Part shown: positions 36,424 through 48,776 of the stretch, piece by piece
Layout of the letters: every line of letters begins with the position of its first letter
How positions within the stretch are numbered: the stretch's first letter is position 1
Position numbers and translations under genes: made by a program
The notes under the pieces: model-generated
Told to the model about the DNA's origin: nothing
Databases searched by the model: none
What the model saw: only the letters and a program-made list of their open reading frames with translations
Source of the DNA: Vanilla planifolia
Taxonomy: Eukaryota > Streptophyta > Magnoliopsida > Asparagales > Orchidaceae
Direction of reading: 5' to 3'
Length of the DNA: 64,000 bases
Assembly: GCA_023846275.1 (NCBI GenBank)
Contig: JAIUJO010000144.1
Span: 625,001 to 689,000, forward strand

Positions 36424-36544
36424 ATGCATGAGCAACCACACAAACAATATAGCAATGAATCTAAATAAAAACATAAAAATTAGGCATTCTTAAGCAAGAG
36501 TACCATTAGGATGGACAACCCCTTAGAAGTTCGGATATTACAAA
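36424..36544 (+). pseudogene. 5S rRNA pseudogene, subtype A (A5)
   Basis: Full-length but AT-shifted. GAGCAACCACACAAACAATA, AAAAATTAGGCATTCTTAAG, GGATGGACAACCCCTTAGAA, GGATATTACAAAT. Confidence 0.8.
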
Positions 36545-37790
36545 TATTTTTTCATTGCATTCCCTTTTTTAATAACTAACATTTAATTTTAGTGTAATAC
36601 AAATAATAAAAAAATATTATAAAAGATTTTTTATAATTATTATTTTAGTAATTCATATTTAATAATAATTTTATAACATTATTGTTTATTTCATATAGTA
36701 ATAAATAAGACACATCATAAGATATAACAAATTAATAACTTTAGTTTTTTTAAGTATTGAGCAAAATAATTTATGCCAACTACAATAAATTAGAATTAAG
36801 TTAAGATTATAATAGTGTATATATGATGTGTATAAATTTTTTAAATAAAGTTATTTTATATAATAAAAAATAAGAAATCTCAAAATATTTTATTAATCTT
36901 AACCACTACTTTTATTTATTACCAACATTATCTAAAGATAAAGATAATATATTTGAATAATTATATTATTTATTATTTTATTCTTATTTTTATTTTTAAG
37001 TATGAATTAATTTATGTTAAATTAATAGGTAAAATATTTCTAATATTCAACAAAAATAATAAACCTCAAACAGTTTTCATATTTTAAAATAAATACGTAT
37101 TATATTTGATTAATTTTTCATATTTAAAAATTTTATAATTTTTATTTTTAAAATTTAACTTTTATTAAATTATTTTTATCAATTTTTTCTCTTTATCTTA
37201 ATGTCTAACGTTTTTTCTTACTTACTTCTCTCTATATTTATGGTTCACTTATTTGTCATTTTATTCACTATGATTTCATATTATTCTTGGCTTCTCTATC
37301 ACTCTTTTATCTTTGTCAATTTTATATTTCTCACTCTCTTTCACTTATTTATTTATTATCTATAACTCATTTATGCTCTCTCATTTTTCTTTTTCATTAA
37401 ATCATTTCTCATCCCTTTGAATTTTTTTCTCTTTATCTTGCTCTTATTAATTTTTGATTATTTCTCTCTTTTAAAATAGTTATCTCGATCTTTGTTATTA
37501 TTTTATAAGAACATAAATTAACAAAATCTAAGAAACTTTTGGTATATCATATTTTAATATCTAATATTTATGAAGAAAGTATATTTTATTATTTATTATT
37601 TTTATGTAAAATAATTTTTTAATGCTAAGAATGTTAACTTAACAAAAGAAAATCATATATATTAATATCTATGTTATAAAAAATAATAGTTCATGTAATT
37701 TTTTTATGTAAAGACATTTTATTGTCATAGTACATTATGATTCATTATTTGTAAGATAATAATTACAAAAATATGATTATTTTTCTTATA

Positions 37791-37893
37791 AATAATTGAC
37801 CACATTAGCATTATAGCATTTGATCTTACAAGTGCCCCAATGTTAACCTTGTTTAGATGAGGGTAGTTTAACGATGAGTGACTTCTTAAGAGT
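37791..37893 (+). pseudogene. 5S rRNA pseudogene, subtype B, 3' end displaced (B5)
   Basis: GACCACATTAGCATTATAGC at the 5' end and B-diagnostic GAGGGTAGTTTAACGATG. The gene body stops after GACTTCTTAAGAGT. The missing 3' tail reappears, with the same 14-bp word repeated, at 38306 beyond a foldback insertion. Confidence 0.82.
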
Positions 37894-37898
37894 TTTTT

Positions 37899-38259
37899 TT
37901 TATCTATTTAAGTTTTGATTTATATTTTTTTATAATTTAATATTTCCCTATTTAAAAAATTCTATACAAACATATATATAATATTATAAAATAAAATTAA
38001 ATATAATTTATTATGTTTTTCATAAGTTATTATTCTCAATATTCAACTATATTAAAGTTGTCATTTTGTTATATCACATGATGTGTCTTACATATTATTA
38101 CAAAACGTTATCAAAAATATTATAAATTTATTATTAAAATTTAATTACAAAAATGATAATTATAAACTATAATTTATAATCATTAATTTTTTAAAATTAA
38201 AAAATGTTTTCAAAATCAATTATTATTCAATAAAAAAATGAATATAAAGAAAAAAGATA
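37899..38259 (-). repeat. Foldback, left arm (inverted copy of 38329-38691)
   Basis: About 361 bp that is the reverse complement of the B spacer immediately downstream, with very few mismatches (for example one in the CGTTATC/GATAACA region). Together with the right arm it can form a ~360-bp hairpin with a 69-nt loop. Confidence 0.9.
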
Positions 38260-38328
38260 AGTTTTTTTTATTTTTTTTTATTTTTTTATTTTTTTTTTTT
38301 CAAGTGACTTCTTAAGAGTATTGCTACG
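38260..38328. repeat. Foldback loop: T-rich run plus displaced 5S tail
   Basis: About 40 nt of T runs with scattered A (38261-38300) precede AAGTGACTTCTTAAGAGTAT, the 3' tail of the B5 5S (38302-38328). GACTTCTTAAGAGT is present both here (38306-38319) and at 37880-37893, flanking the inserted inverted segment. Confidence 0.8.
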
Positions 38329-38691
38329 TATCTTTTTTCTTTATATTCATTTTTTTATTGAATAATAATCGATTTTGAAAACATTTTTTAATTTTAAAAA
38401 ATTAATGATTATAAATTATAGTTTATAATTATCATTTTTGTAATTAAATTTTAATAATAAATTTATAATATTTTTGATAACATTTTGTAATAATATGTAA
38501 GACACATTATGTGATATAACAAAATGACAACTTTAATATAGTTGAATATTGAGAATAATAACTTATGAAAAACATAATAAATTATATTTAATTTTATTTT
38601 ATAATATTATATATATGTTTGTATAGAATTTTTTGAATAGGGAAATATTAAATTATAAAAAAAATATAAATCAAAAATTAAATAGATAAAA
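38329..38691 (+). repeat. Foldback, right arm (native B spacer)
   Basis: The normal continuation of the unit B spacer after the 5S, collinear with 45735-46100 and 51465-51800. It therefore served as template for the inverted left arm. Confidence 0.9.
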
Positions 38692-39593
38692 TTAAATATT
38701 ATTTGTTTTTAACGTCAAATTTACTTTTTTATATATAATATATTAGAATAATTATAATATCTAATATTAATTTATTTTTTTATATTAATTGTTTTTATGA
38801 AAAAATAATATTAAATAATTTATCAAAATATTCTTTAAATATTTATAACATTCTAAAATAATAAGATACCTAAGGTTTATTATTATTTAATTTTTTATCG
38901 TATTTTTTTCTTTTTATTTCACTATCTCTATGTTTCTCTTATTTTTTTCTATCTTATTATTATTGTCTTATTTATCTCTTTATTTTTTATCTTCTTATAT
39001 TCTTATTGGTTACACTCTCAATTATCTATCTCATTTTTCTCACTTATCACTTTTTAATATTATTTATTTATTCTCTCTATCTCTTTTATGTTCACTTTTT
39101 TCTTTTTCTCTTCATTAATCCATCTCTCATCTCTCTTTATTATTATTTTTTTTTATCTATTTTTAACTTGTTAATCTTTGACTTTTACTCTTTTAGAAAA
39201 TAGTTCTATACTTCTCTATTATCTCCTTTTCAATGAATTAATTAATAATATTTAAGAGATCTATTATATACAGTATAATACATATACTTTTTTTAAATAT
39301 ATATTTTGTTGTTTATCTTCCTAACAAAATTTATTTTTGTATTTATAAGAATTATAATATAATGAAGGAAATTTGAATGTATTAGTGTCAATGCAGTAAA
39401 AAATGATAGTTTATGTAATTTGTTTATGTATTTTATATAATTAAAATATTGATATAACAATATATAACAATACATATAAAAAATAAAAACTTTATTTAAA
39501 AGTTTTTATATTTAATAATAAAAAAGTTTAGAAATAATGCAATACCTTCAAAAAAATAATCATACTTCTATTTTTTGCCTATTGTACACATGT

Positions 39594-39706
39594 GTGACTA
39601 CACTAGCACTGTAGCACTCGATATAATTAAAACTTCAAAGGTTTGAATGCTTAGACAAGCTATGTGTTGGGATGTTCGATCTCTCCAAAAGTCGTATTGT
39701 TGCTCA
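39594..39706 (+). pseudogene. 5S rRNA pseudogene, subtype C (C5)
   Basis: Full-length. CACTCGATATAATTAAAACT, TTTGAATGCTTAGACAAGC, GGATGTTCGATCTC and TATTGTTGCTCAT. Confidence 0.82.
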
Positions 39707-40940
39707 TATTTTTTATATCATTTCTTTTTCAAATAAATGACAACAAAGTTTTATAACAATATAACTTAAAAAGTTAATTTTTATAAATGATAGATTATAA
39801 CTTAGTTTAAGTAACTAATTTTAACAAATAAATTTATGATATTATTGTTTTAACATAATAATAAATAAAAAACATATAATATAGTAAAATATTAAGTTTA
39901 ATTTAGTTTATTAATAAGTGAAATATTTTTTAATTATAATAACTTACAATTAATTAATATTTACATTAATACATATATGTTGTACGTCAAATTTTTAAAT
40001 GTAGGAAAATTATATTATAGAACATTAGAAAGTAAAACATCGTTTTATTAATTGTAAAAAAATTTTAAATATTCATAATATTATAAAATAATGATAAGCC
40101 TCATATATTTTTATACTTTATCATTACTAAAATATATATATGATTAAATTATTATGAATTATAAATATTATAATTTTAGTAAATTTTGTTTAGCTTTAAT
40201 TTAAGGATTTCTCTCAATGTTTTTCTATTTATCTCAATTTCTCATCAATTTTCTCACTTTCTGCTCTTTCATGTTATTACTATCTTATTTTTCTATTTAT
40301 TCTCAATATCCTAATATTTTTCTTAGCACCTTTCTTTCTCTCTATGCTATTTCTTAGCCCCTTTCTTTCTCTCTATGGTATCCTTATTTACTTTTTCAAT
40401 TCTCTTTCTTTTATTTTTTATGTATTCTCTCTATCTTTTCTATGTTCTCTTTTTTTCCTTTTGATTGAATCGTATCCAATCTATCTATTTTATTACTTTT
40501 CTCTTTATTATATTCTTATAAATTCATGCTTTTTTCTCTTCTATGTAATTGCTATCTCCACCTTTATTTTCTTTTTCTCTACACATCAATTATCAATATT
40601 CAAGAAGTATGTTTTGTTGCATAATCTAATATATAAACTTTATGATAAATATTTGTTTTATTATCAATATTTATTTAGTAATTAATTTTTTCTTTATGAA
40701 ATGATAATATAATTATAGAAATTCTTCTTTATTAATGTTACCATTATCAATAATAATAGTTTATTTAATTATTTTATTTATTTTATATGAATACATTTTT
40801 GATATTATAATATAATATGACATATATAATAAACTTATAATTTTTTTTAGAATTTCATTTACATGTTAGTTTTAAAATGTTTTTAAGTGGTTCATTATTT
40901 TCAAGACAATAATAATGCAAATATGATTTTTGGTGATTTG

Positions 40941-41062
40941 CATGCATTTGCTACCATACCAAAACTAAAATACTTTATTCGATTAAGACTTAAGTATTAA
41001 GAATGCTTTGGCTAAAGTCCTACTACAATGGGCCATCTCTTGAAAGGTCATCATATTACACA
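40941..41062 (+). pseudogene. 5S rRNA pseudogene, subtype D (D6)
   Basis: Full-length. TTTATTCGATTAAGACTTAA, TTAAGAATGCTTTGGC, CAATGGGCCATCTC and TCATCATATTACACAT. Confidence 0.83.
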
Positions 41063-41104
41063 TATTTCTTCATAGCACTCATTTTTCTTATGAATGATTA
41101 ATAA

Positions 41105-42490
41105 TTTTAATAAGATATCATAAATAAGGTTCTACTAGAAAAAGGTGAATTGCTATGAATAAAATTTTGATTTACTACAAATTATTTCCATAAAATATTT
41201 ATAATAATTTTTTAAATAAGATTTAAAAAAAATCTAAAAGTGATTTTCTATAAATTTTAATTTTATTTTAATAACTTATAAAGTTTTTCAAAAGTCTTGT
41301 AATTAAGAATTCATCAATAATTAAAAAAATATAAATAACTAATTTTTAGGTGGTTAGCTTTATAAAACATGCGTACGTCCATTCCAAGAAAAAACTAGGT
41401 AAATAATTCAATATATAAGCATTTCATATAAAGACAGGTCGGTTAAACCCTCACAAAAAAGTNNNNNNNNNNNNNNNNNNNNNNNACTGGGAGTGCTAAG
41501 ACAGCACTATAGCAAAATAAAATGGGACAAAAAGAAAAATATTCAGTGGCATAAAATGTAAATTATTACAACCAAAATCTTTTACTTGATGAAATCATTA
41601 AGAAGGCATAAATATATTAATTAAATAAATTTAATATAAAAAAATAAATAACATACCTTACTTTAGAAGGAAAGAATTTCCTGAGTTTGATAGGTGAATA
41701 GCACAGCAAGGTATGAAAACAACGATTGAAACGAGTTCTTAATGGCTTTAATATTTTTTCTTGGGATCACAATTTTTTTTTTCTAGTTTTCCAACAAAAG
41801 TCTTGTATTTATATACAACTTGTAACGACTAAAAGCAGTTACGAAACATCCAATTTAGATGTTAAAATTTTCGCTTTTTTCGTAATATTTTAATTAGGAA
41901 ATAAATAAATAAATAACATTCCAACGGTTCCAAATAACAGTTAAAATAGCCATTGCATGGTAGCCATTCAATCGAAACGGCCCTGGCCCATTCGATCGGG
42001 AAAACTTAGCGATCGGACGAACATAATCGAATCTGAGGCTTTTTAAATATGAAAATTATCATAGTCCATTGGATCAGGATCATGATCTGACGACAGGAGT
42101 GAACATGGGCCAGATGAGGAAATACGGACTGTTCGATTGCAACGTCTCAGGATTGGACGATTATGACAATTTGCGATACGAAAGTTAAATTACGGTGGCG
42201 ATCGTTCGATCGCGAAAATTCTTGATCGGATGCTGTACATTAATCCTGCAAAGCAGGAATTCACCGTTTCGATAGCTTAGCATCATTTGTTGAACATGGT
42301 TTAATAGCCTCTTACGTTCTTTAACCGAGCGACCATCGAGCCAGCTATATGTACGTTTGGTTGGAATTTTGCAAAGGTTATCAACTTCTTGACTAACAAT
42401 TAATCATTTTCTTGCATGGAAATTGGAATTTGTGCTTTTGATTGTGAACGCAATGCGTTAGTTTTTGTTGTGTATTTGTATTAAATTATT
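41105..42490 (+). repeat. D module copy 6
   Basis: Left box AAGGTGAATTGCTATGAATA near 41143. Core 41920-42290 with CCAACGGTTCC, GTTCGATCGCGAAAATT and GCAAAGCAGGAATTCACCG. The stub ATGGAAATTGGAATT at 42416 reads MEIGICAFDCERNALVF. A TATAAATT-type box as in copies 4 and 5 is not evident. It includes the gap at 41463-41485. Confidence 0.75.
41463..41485. other. Assembly gap (23 N)
   Basis: Twenty-three Ns inside D module copy 6. By comparison with copy 5 (about 33386-33437), roughly 40 bp are expected here, so the gap size is likely nominal. Confidence 0.95.
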
Positions 42491-43177
42491 TTTGTTATTT
42501 ATTTCTCTTTAACACATTTTTTCACTTCCTTTACTTCTATTATTGCTCTTTTATTGGTTTTTTATTCTATGTCTTCTTATATAAATCAAGGCCTTGTTCA
42601 CTCGTTTATCTTTACCTACATTCTCATTTCTCTCTCTTTTACTCATTTATTTATTCTCAACATCATTTTTATGTTATTTTTTCTTTTCTATTTAAAAATA
42701 AATTATTTCTTATTCCTCTCTATTATTATTTTACTCTTTATTTTGCTCTTATCATTTCATAACCTTCTCTCTTAAAGCATAATAATCGATACCTCTATTA
42801 TCTTTTTTTAAGTAATCAATTAATAATTTTTCTAAAATCTCTAATATTGTATAGTTTAATATAAAAAGTATATAAAAAAATTATATATATTTTATTAGAA
42901 ATATTTGTTATGTATTTAATTTCTCATTTATAAGAAATTTAATATAATGGAAGAAAATTTTCCTTAGAACTATCTAATTTTTTTAAACTAATAGTTTAAG
43001 TAATAATTTGTTAATTCTATTTAAATAAAATAATAATTTTGTAATATATTATGACATATATAATAAGAATAAATTTCTTTTAAAATTTATAGGCATGATA
43101 ATTAAGAAAAAATTTATAAATGATTCTTTACCTTTAAAAAACGTAATCACACAACTACGGTATTGCTTCTTTTGTAA

Positions 43178-43204
43178 GCATGTTCGACCACACCGACATT
43201 AATC
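43178..43204 (+). pseudogene. 5S rRNA fragment, subtype E (E6)
   Basis: Only the first ~27 nt remain (AGCATGTTCGACCACACCGA). The sequence then jumps to mid-spacer (TTAAATTATTGTCAATT), removing the rest of the gene and the proximal spacer. Confidence 0.7.
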
Positions 43205-44283
43205 ATTTAAAAAAAAATTATTAAATTATTGTCAATTCTATATAATAATAATTATAGAACATCATTTCATATAATAAAATACTAACTTTGATTTATTTAA
43301 ACATTAAGCAAAAAAAGTTTTTTAAACTATAATTAATTTTTGTTGCAATATCATATATTTGAAGTGTATTAAATTTTTTAAATTTTGAAATATTATTTTA
43401 TAAAATATAAGACATCAAAAATAATATTAAGTAATATTCAAAATATTTTCTAAATATTTTAATATACTACAAAAGTTGTAATCATCAAATAATGTTTATT
43501 TTTCCTTATTGTTAAATATTATAAAAATTATATTTTATTTTATAAATATTATAAGTTTATTATTAATATTTAAATTTTTTTGAATTATTTCTCGTTTTTT
43601 CCCTTTATCTTAATTCTCTCATATTCTCTCACTTTTTTCTCTCCTATTATCATTCTCTATTTTGTCTCTTCATTCTCTATATCCTAATACTCTAATTCGT
43701 CTCTCTCTATCTCATTTATCCTTCATTAATTTAACATTTTTCTTCTTTTCTTTTTTTACTTTTTATCTCTTTCTCTGTTAAGTACTTATTTTTCTCTTCT
43801 TATTTATTAAATAATCTCTCAGCTATATCTATTATAATTTTTGTATTTATTTTACTCTTATGAATTGATAACTTTCTCTCTCTTATAAAATAATTATTTT
43901 TTTCTTTATTATTTTTTTTATGTTTATCAATTAAAAATATTTATTAAATCTCTCTTATTATATAATTTAAAATATAATATCAATGATAATTATATATGTT
44001 CTATTATTTATATTTTTATGTAATTTAATTGTTTTTATATTAATGATAATGTATTGAAAAAAATCATATGTATCAGTGTCAATATTTTTTAAAATAATTG
44101 TTTATGTAATTATTATTTATTTATTTTATATAAAGAAAATATTTATATTAGAATCTATTACACATATATGAGAAACACAATTTATTTAAAAAAGGTGCAA
44201 AAACTAGATAAGTTATAATATTTTATAAATGATTAATTATGATCAAGACAATAATTACACGACAATGACAATTTGACTTTTGC

Positions 44284-44405
44284 AAGCAAGTGTGACCAAA
44301 AAAATATTATAGCAAGGAATCTAAATTAGAAATTCAAATTTAAGCATTCATAGGCAAGAGTGTTATTGGGATGGAAGGCACCTTGATAAGTTCTATTATT
44401 ACACA
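44284..44405 (+). pseudogene. 5S rRNA pseudogene, subtype A (A6)
   Basis: Full-length. GGAATCTAAATTAGAAATTC, TTTAAGCATTCATAGGCAAG, GGATGGAAGGCACCTTGA and TATTATTACACAT. Confidence 0.8.
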
Positions 44406-45618
44406 TATTTTTTGATTGCATTCCTTTGTTTGATGAAAGACACTTAATTTTAATAAAATACTAAAAAAAGAAAATTAAATTATTATAGAAGATTTTTTAT
44501 AATTACCTTTTTAATATTGAAATTTCATAATAATTTTATAACATCATTTTAAATTTCATATAATAATAAATAAGACACATCATAAGATATAATAAATTAA
44601 TAACTTTATTTTTTTTTAAATATTGAGCAAAATAATTTATATCAACTACAATAAATTAGAATTAAGTAAAGTTTATAATAGTGTTTATATGATGTGTATA
44701 CATTTTTTAAATAAAGTTATTTTATCTAATAAAAAATAATAAATCTCAAAATATTTCATTAATCTTAACCATTATTTATATTTACTATCAACATTATGTA
44801 AAACACAGATAATATATTAGAATAATTATATCATTTATTATTTAATTCTATTTTTTTATTTTAAGTATGAATTAATTTATATTAAATTAATAGCCAAAAT
44901 ATTTTTAATGCTAAAAAATAATAACAAACCTCAAATAGTTTTAATTTTTTAAAATAAATAAGTATTATAAATGATTAGGTTTTCATATTTAAATTTTTTT
45001 TATTATTTTAATTATTAAAATTTAACTTTTATTAATTTTTTAATCAATTTTTTCCCTTTATCTTAATCCCTAAAGTATTCTCTCTCTTACTTCTTTCTAT
45101 ATTTATCATTCAATTATTTGTCTTTTATTCTATATTTCTTTTTATTATTCTTGGCCTGTCTATCCCTCCTTTATCTTTGTTAATTTTTTTTATTTCTCTC
45201 TCTCTTTCACTGATTTATTTATTCTCTCTATCTCAATTATGTTCACTTTTTTTCTTCATTAAATAATTTCTCAGCACTTTGAATTGTTTTTTTCCCTCTA
45301 TCTTGCACTTATCAATTTTTTATTTCTTCTCTCTTTGAAAATAGTTATCTTTATCATTATGGTTATTTTTGAAGAATATAAATTAGCAAAATCTAAGAAA
45401 TTTTTAGTATATCATTTCTTAATATATATTATTTAAGAAAAATTATATTTAATGTTAAGAATGTTAACATAAAAAAAGAAAATCGTATATGTCAATATCT
45501 ATGTTATAAAAAATAATAGTTCATGTAATTTTTTTATATAAATACATTTTGTTATTATAATACATTATGATTCATTATTTTCAAGATAATAATCACAAAA
45601 CTATGATTATTTTTCTTA

Positions 45619-45733
45619 TACATATGTGACCACATTAGCATAATAGCATTAGATCGCTTTAGTGCTCCAATATTAAGCTTATTTAGATGAGGGTAGTTTA
45701 AGGATGTGTGAGTTCTTGAGACTATTGTTGCAT
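45619..45733 (+). pseudogene. 5S rRNA pseudogene, subtype B (B6)
   Basis: Full-length. TGTGACCACATTAGCATAAT, TAGATCGCTTTAGTGCTCCA, GAGGGTAGTTTAAGGATG, GTGAGTTCTTGAGAC and ATTGTTGCATAT. A reverse-strand open frame over it (45555-45755) is antisense noise. Confidence 0.84.
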
Positions 45734-46767
45734 ATATTTTTTTCATAGTATTCATTTTTTTAATGAATAATGATTGATTCTAAAAACATGTTAATTTTTA
45801 AAAAAATTTAATGATTATAAATTATAGTTCATAAGTATCATTTTTATAATTAAATTTTAATAAAAAATTTATAACAATTTCGATAATTTTGTGTAATAAT
45901 ATGTAAGACATGTCATGTGATACAATAAAATGATAACTTCAATATAGTTGAATATTGAGAATAATAACTTATTAAAAAAATATTAAATAATATTTAATTT
46001 TAGTTGATAATATTTTATATATGTTGTGTATAAAATTTTTTAAATATAGCAATATTAAATTATAAAAAAATAGAAATCAAAACTTAAATAAATAATGTTA
46101 AATATTATATATTTTTAATGTCTAATTTACTTTATTATAGATAATATATTAGAATAATTGTAATATATAATATTTAATTGTTTTTAAATATTAATTATGA
46201 AAAAATAATATTAAATAAATTGTCAAAATATTCTTTAATTATTTGTAACATTCCAAAATAATAAGATACCTAAAATTATTTTTGTATTTATTATTAAATA
46301 ATATATATGTTTAACTACTAATATTTAATAAATATTATAAATTTAATTATTAAAGGTTTACTTTTATTTAATTTGTTCTCTCATTTTTTCTTTTTATCTT
46401 AAAGACTCTACGTTTCTCTTATTTTCTTCTCACTTATTATCACTATCTTATTTGTCTCTTTATTTTTTATCTTCTTATACTCTTAATAGGTATTTTCTTT
46501 ATTATCAATCTCATTTTTCTCATTTCTCTCACTTTAACTTTTTTATTTATTCTCTCTATCTCTTTGATGTTCTCTCTCTTCTTTTTCTCTTTATTGAATC
46601 ATCTCTCATCTCTCTCTATTATTATTTTTCTTTCTATTTTTTAACATATTAGTCTTTGACTTTTACTCTTTTAGAAAATTGTTTTGTCCATCTCTATTAT
46701 CTCCATTTTAAGTAATCAATTAATAATATTTAAGAGATCTAATATTGACATAGTCTAATATATATAG

Positions 46768-46798
<31 letters not shown>

Positions 46799-47091
46799 AT
46801 AAATTTATATTTTGTTGTTTATCATTTTTACAAAATTTATTTTTGTATTTATAAGAATTATAATATAATGAAGGAAATTCAAATATATTAGTTTCAATGT
46901 TACAAAAATGATAGTTTGTGTAATTTTTTTTATTTATTTTATATAATTAAAATTTTGATATAATAATATATTAATATATACATATAACTTAAACTTTATT
47001 AAAAGTCTTTATATTTAATAATTAAAAAATTTTAGAAATAATGCAATACCTTCAAAAAAAATTATCGTACTTCTATTTTTTGCCTTTTGCA

Positions 47092-47212
47092 CACATGTGT
47101 GACAACACTAGCATTATAGAACTCGATATAATGAGAACATTTAAAATTTGAATGCTTAGATAGGCATAGTGTTGGGATGGGTGATCTCTTGAAGAGTCGT
47201 ATTGTTGCTCAT
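47092..47212 (+). pseudogene. 5S rRNA pseudogene, subtype C (C6)
   Basis: Full-length. AGCATTATAGAACTCGATAT, TTTGAATGCTTAGATAGGC, GGATGGGTGATCTCTTGA and CGTATTGTTGCTCAT. Confidence 0.84.
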
Positions 47213-48364
47213 ATTTTTTTATATCATTTCTTTTTCAAATAAATGACAACAAAGTTTTATTATAATGTAATTTAAAAAAAATTAATTATTATAAATGATA
47301 GATTATAATTTAGTTTAAGTAATTAACTTTAAAAAATAACTTTATGATATTATTGTTCATTTGATGTAATAATATACATGACAAATCATATTATATAATA
47401 AAATACTTTGTTTAATTTAGTTTGTTAATAAGTAAAATATTTTTTAATTATAATAATTTAGTATTAATTAATATTTATGTTAATACATACATGTCGTACG
47501 TCAAATTTTTAAATATATAAAAAATTATAATGTAGAACATTAGAAATTAAAAAAAAATTATTAATTGTAAAAAAATTTTAAATATATATATGATTAAATT
47601 ATTATTTATTATAAATTTTATAATTTTAATTATTTATGTTTAACTTTTATTTAATGATTTGTCTCCATTTTATTGTATTTATCTCAATTTCTCTCCAATT
47701 TTCTCACTTTCTCCTCTTTCATATTATTACTACCTTATTTTTCTCTTTGTTCTCTATATCATAATATTCTTCTTAGCCCCTCTTCCTCTCTCTATGTTAT
47801 CCATATTTACTTTCTCAATTCTCTATGTTTTATTTCTTATCTATTCTCTCTATCTTTTTTATGTTCTCTTTTTTTCTTTTCCTTTGTATTGAATCGTATT
47901 CAATCTCTCTTTATTATTATTTTTCTCCTTATTATAGTCTTATCAATCTACGTTATTTTCTTTTCTATGTAATAGTTATCTCCACCTTTATTATGTTTTC
48001 TTCTACACATCAATTATTAATATTTAAGAAATATTTTTTGTTACATAATCTATTATATAAAATTTATGATAAATATTTTTTTTATTATCAATATTTTTTA
48101 AGTAATTAAATTTTTTCTTTGTAAAATAATAATATAATTAAGGAAATTCTTCTTTATTAATGTTATCATTATAAAGAATTATAATTTATTTAATTTTTTA
48201 TTTATTTTATATAAATAAAATATTGATATTATAATATAATATGACACATCTAAAAAGCTTATAAATATTTTAAAAAGTACATTTACTTGTTAATTTTAAA
48301 ATGCTTTTAAATGGTTCATTATTTTCGAGATAATAATCATGCAAATATGATTTTTTGTGATTTG

Positions 48365-48483
48365 CATGCATTTGCGATCACACCAGAATTAGAATACTTT
48401 ATTCGATTAAGACTCAAATATTAAGAATGCTTGGGCTAATGTCCTATGATGGGCCACCTCTTGAAAGGTCATCGTATTGCACA
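48365..48483 (+). pseudogene. 5S rRNA pseudogene, subtype D (D7)
   Basis: Full-length. ATTTGCGATCACACCAGAAT, TTTATTCGATTAAGACTCAA, TTAAGAATGCTTGGGC, GATGGGCCACCTC and CATCGTATTGCACAT. Only ~60 bp of D flank survive before the deletion join to the E leader. Confidence 0.85.
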
Positions 48484-48656
48484 TATTTCTTTATAGCACT
48501 TCTTTTTCTTATGTATGATAATTAATTTTAATAAGACATCTATAACAAGCATAAATTTTATTTAAAAGTGCTTAGGCTTGATAATTAAGATAATTTTTTA
48601 AATGGCACATTACCTTGAAAAAAGTAATCACGCAACTACGATATTATTTCTTCTGT

Positions 48657-48776
48657 AAGCATCTTCAACCACACTGTCGTTTTAGAATTAGAATTTATTA
48701 GAACTCAAAAGTTCCGCATGCTTGGGAAGATTATTATTAGGACAGGTGACCTCTTTAGACATCCTAGTATTGCACA
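48657..48776 (+). pseudogene. 5S rRNA pseudogene, subtype E (E7)
   Basis: Full-length. TTCAACCACACTGTCGTTTT, AAAAGTTCCGCATGCTTGGG, GGACAGGTGACCTCTTTA, CTAGTATTGCACAT. Confidence 0.84.

Larger units (their letters stand above)
35116..43177 (+). repeat. 5S-derived HOR 5 (complete E-A-B-C-D)
   Basis: The most regular HOR copy: E 35116, A 36424, B 37791, C 39594, D 40941. It is about 8.06 kb, of which ~0.4 kb is a foldback insertion in unit B. Pyrimidine tracts: about 35730-36060, 37180-37510, 38890-39230, 40200-40580, 42490-42810. The D module includes a 23-base assembly gap. The A(28783)-to-A(36424) distance, 7641 bp, is the best estimate of the canonical period. No gene seen. Confidence 0.82.
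43178..48656 (+). repeat. 5S-derived HOR 6 (E fragment-A-B-C-D, D module lost)
   Basis: E fragment 43178, A 44284, B 45619, C 47092, D 48365. It is ~5.5 kb, because the D module, D pyrimidine tract and part of the E leader are deleted (join about 48535-48545) and the E 5S lost its 3' three quarters. Pyrimidine tracts: about 43580-43930, 45050-45370, 46370-46700, 47660-48010. (AT)n at about 46760-46794. No gene seen. Confidence 0.8.

Noticed and set aside
45555-45755. Minus-strand 66-codon frame
   Set aside because: Antisense to the B6 5S pseudogene and its flanks; coincidental.
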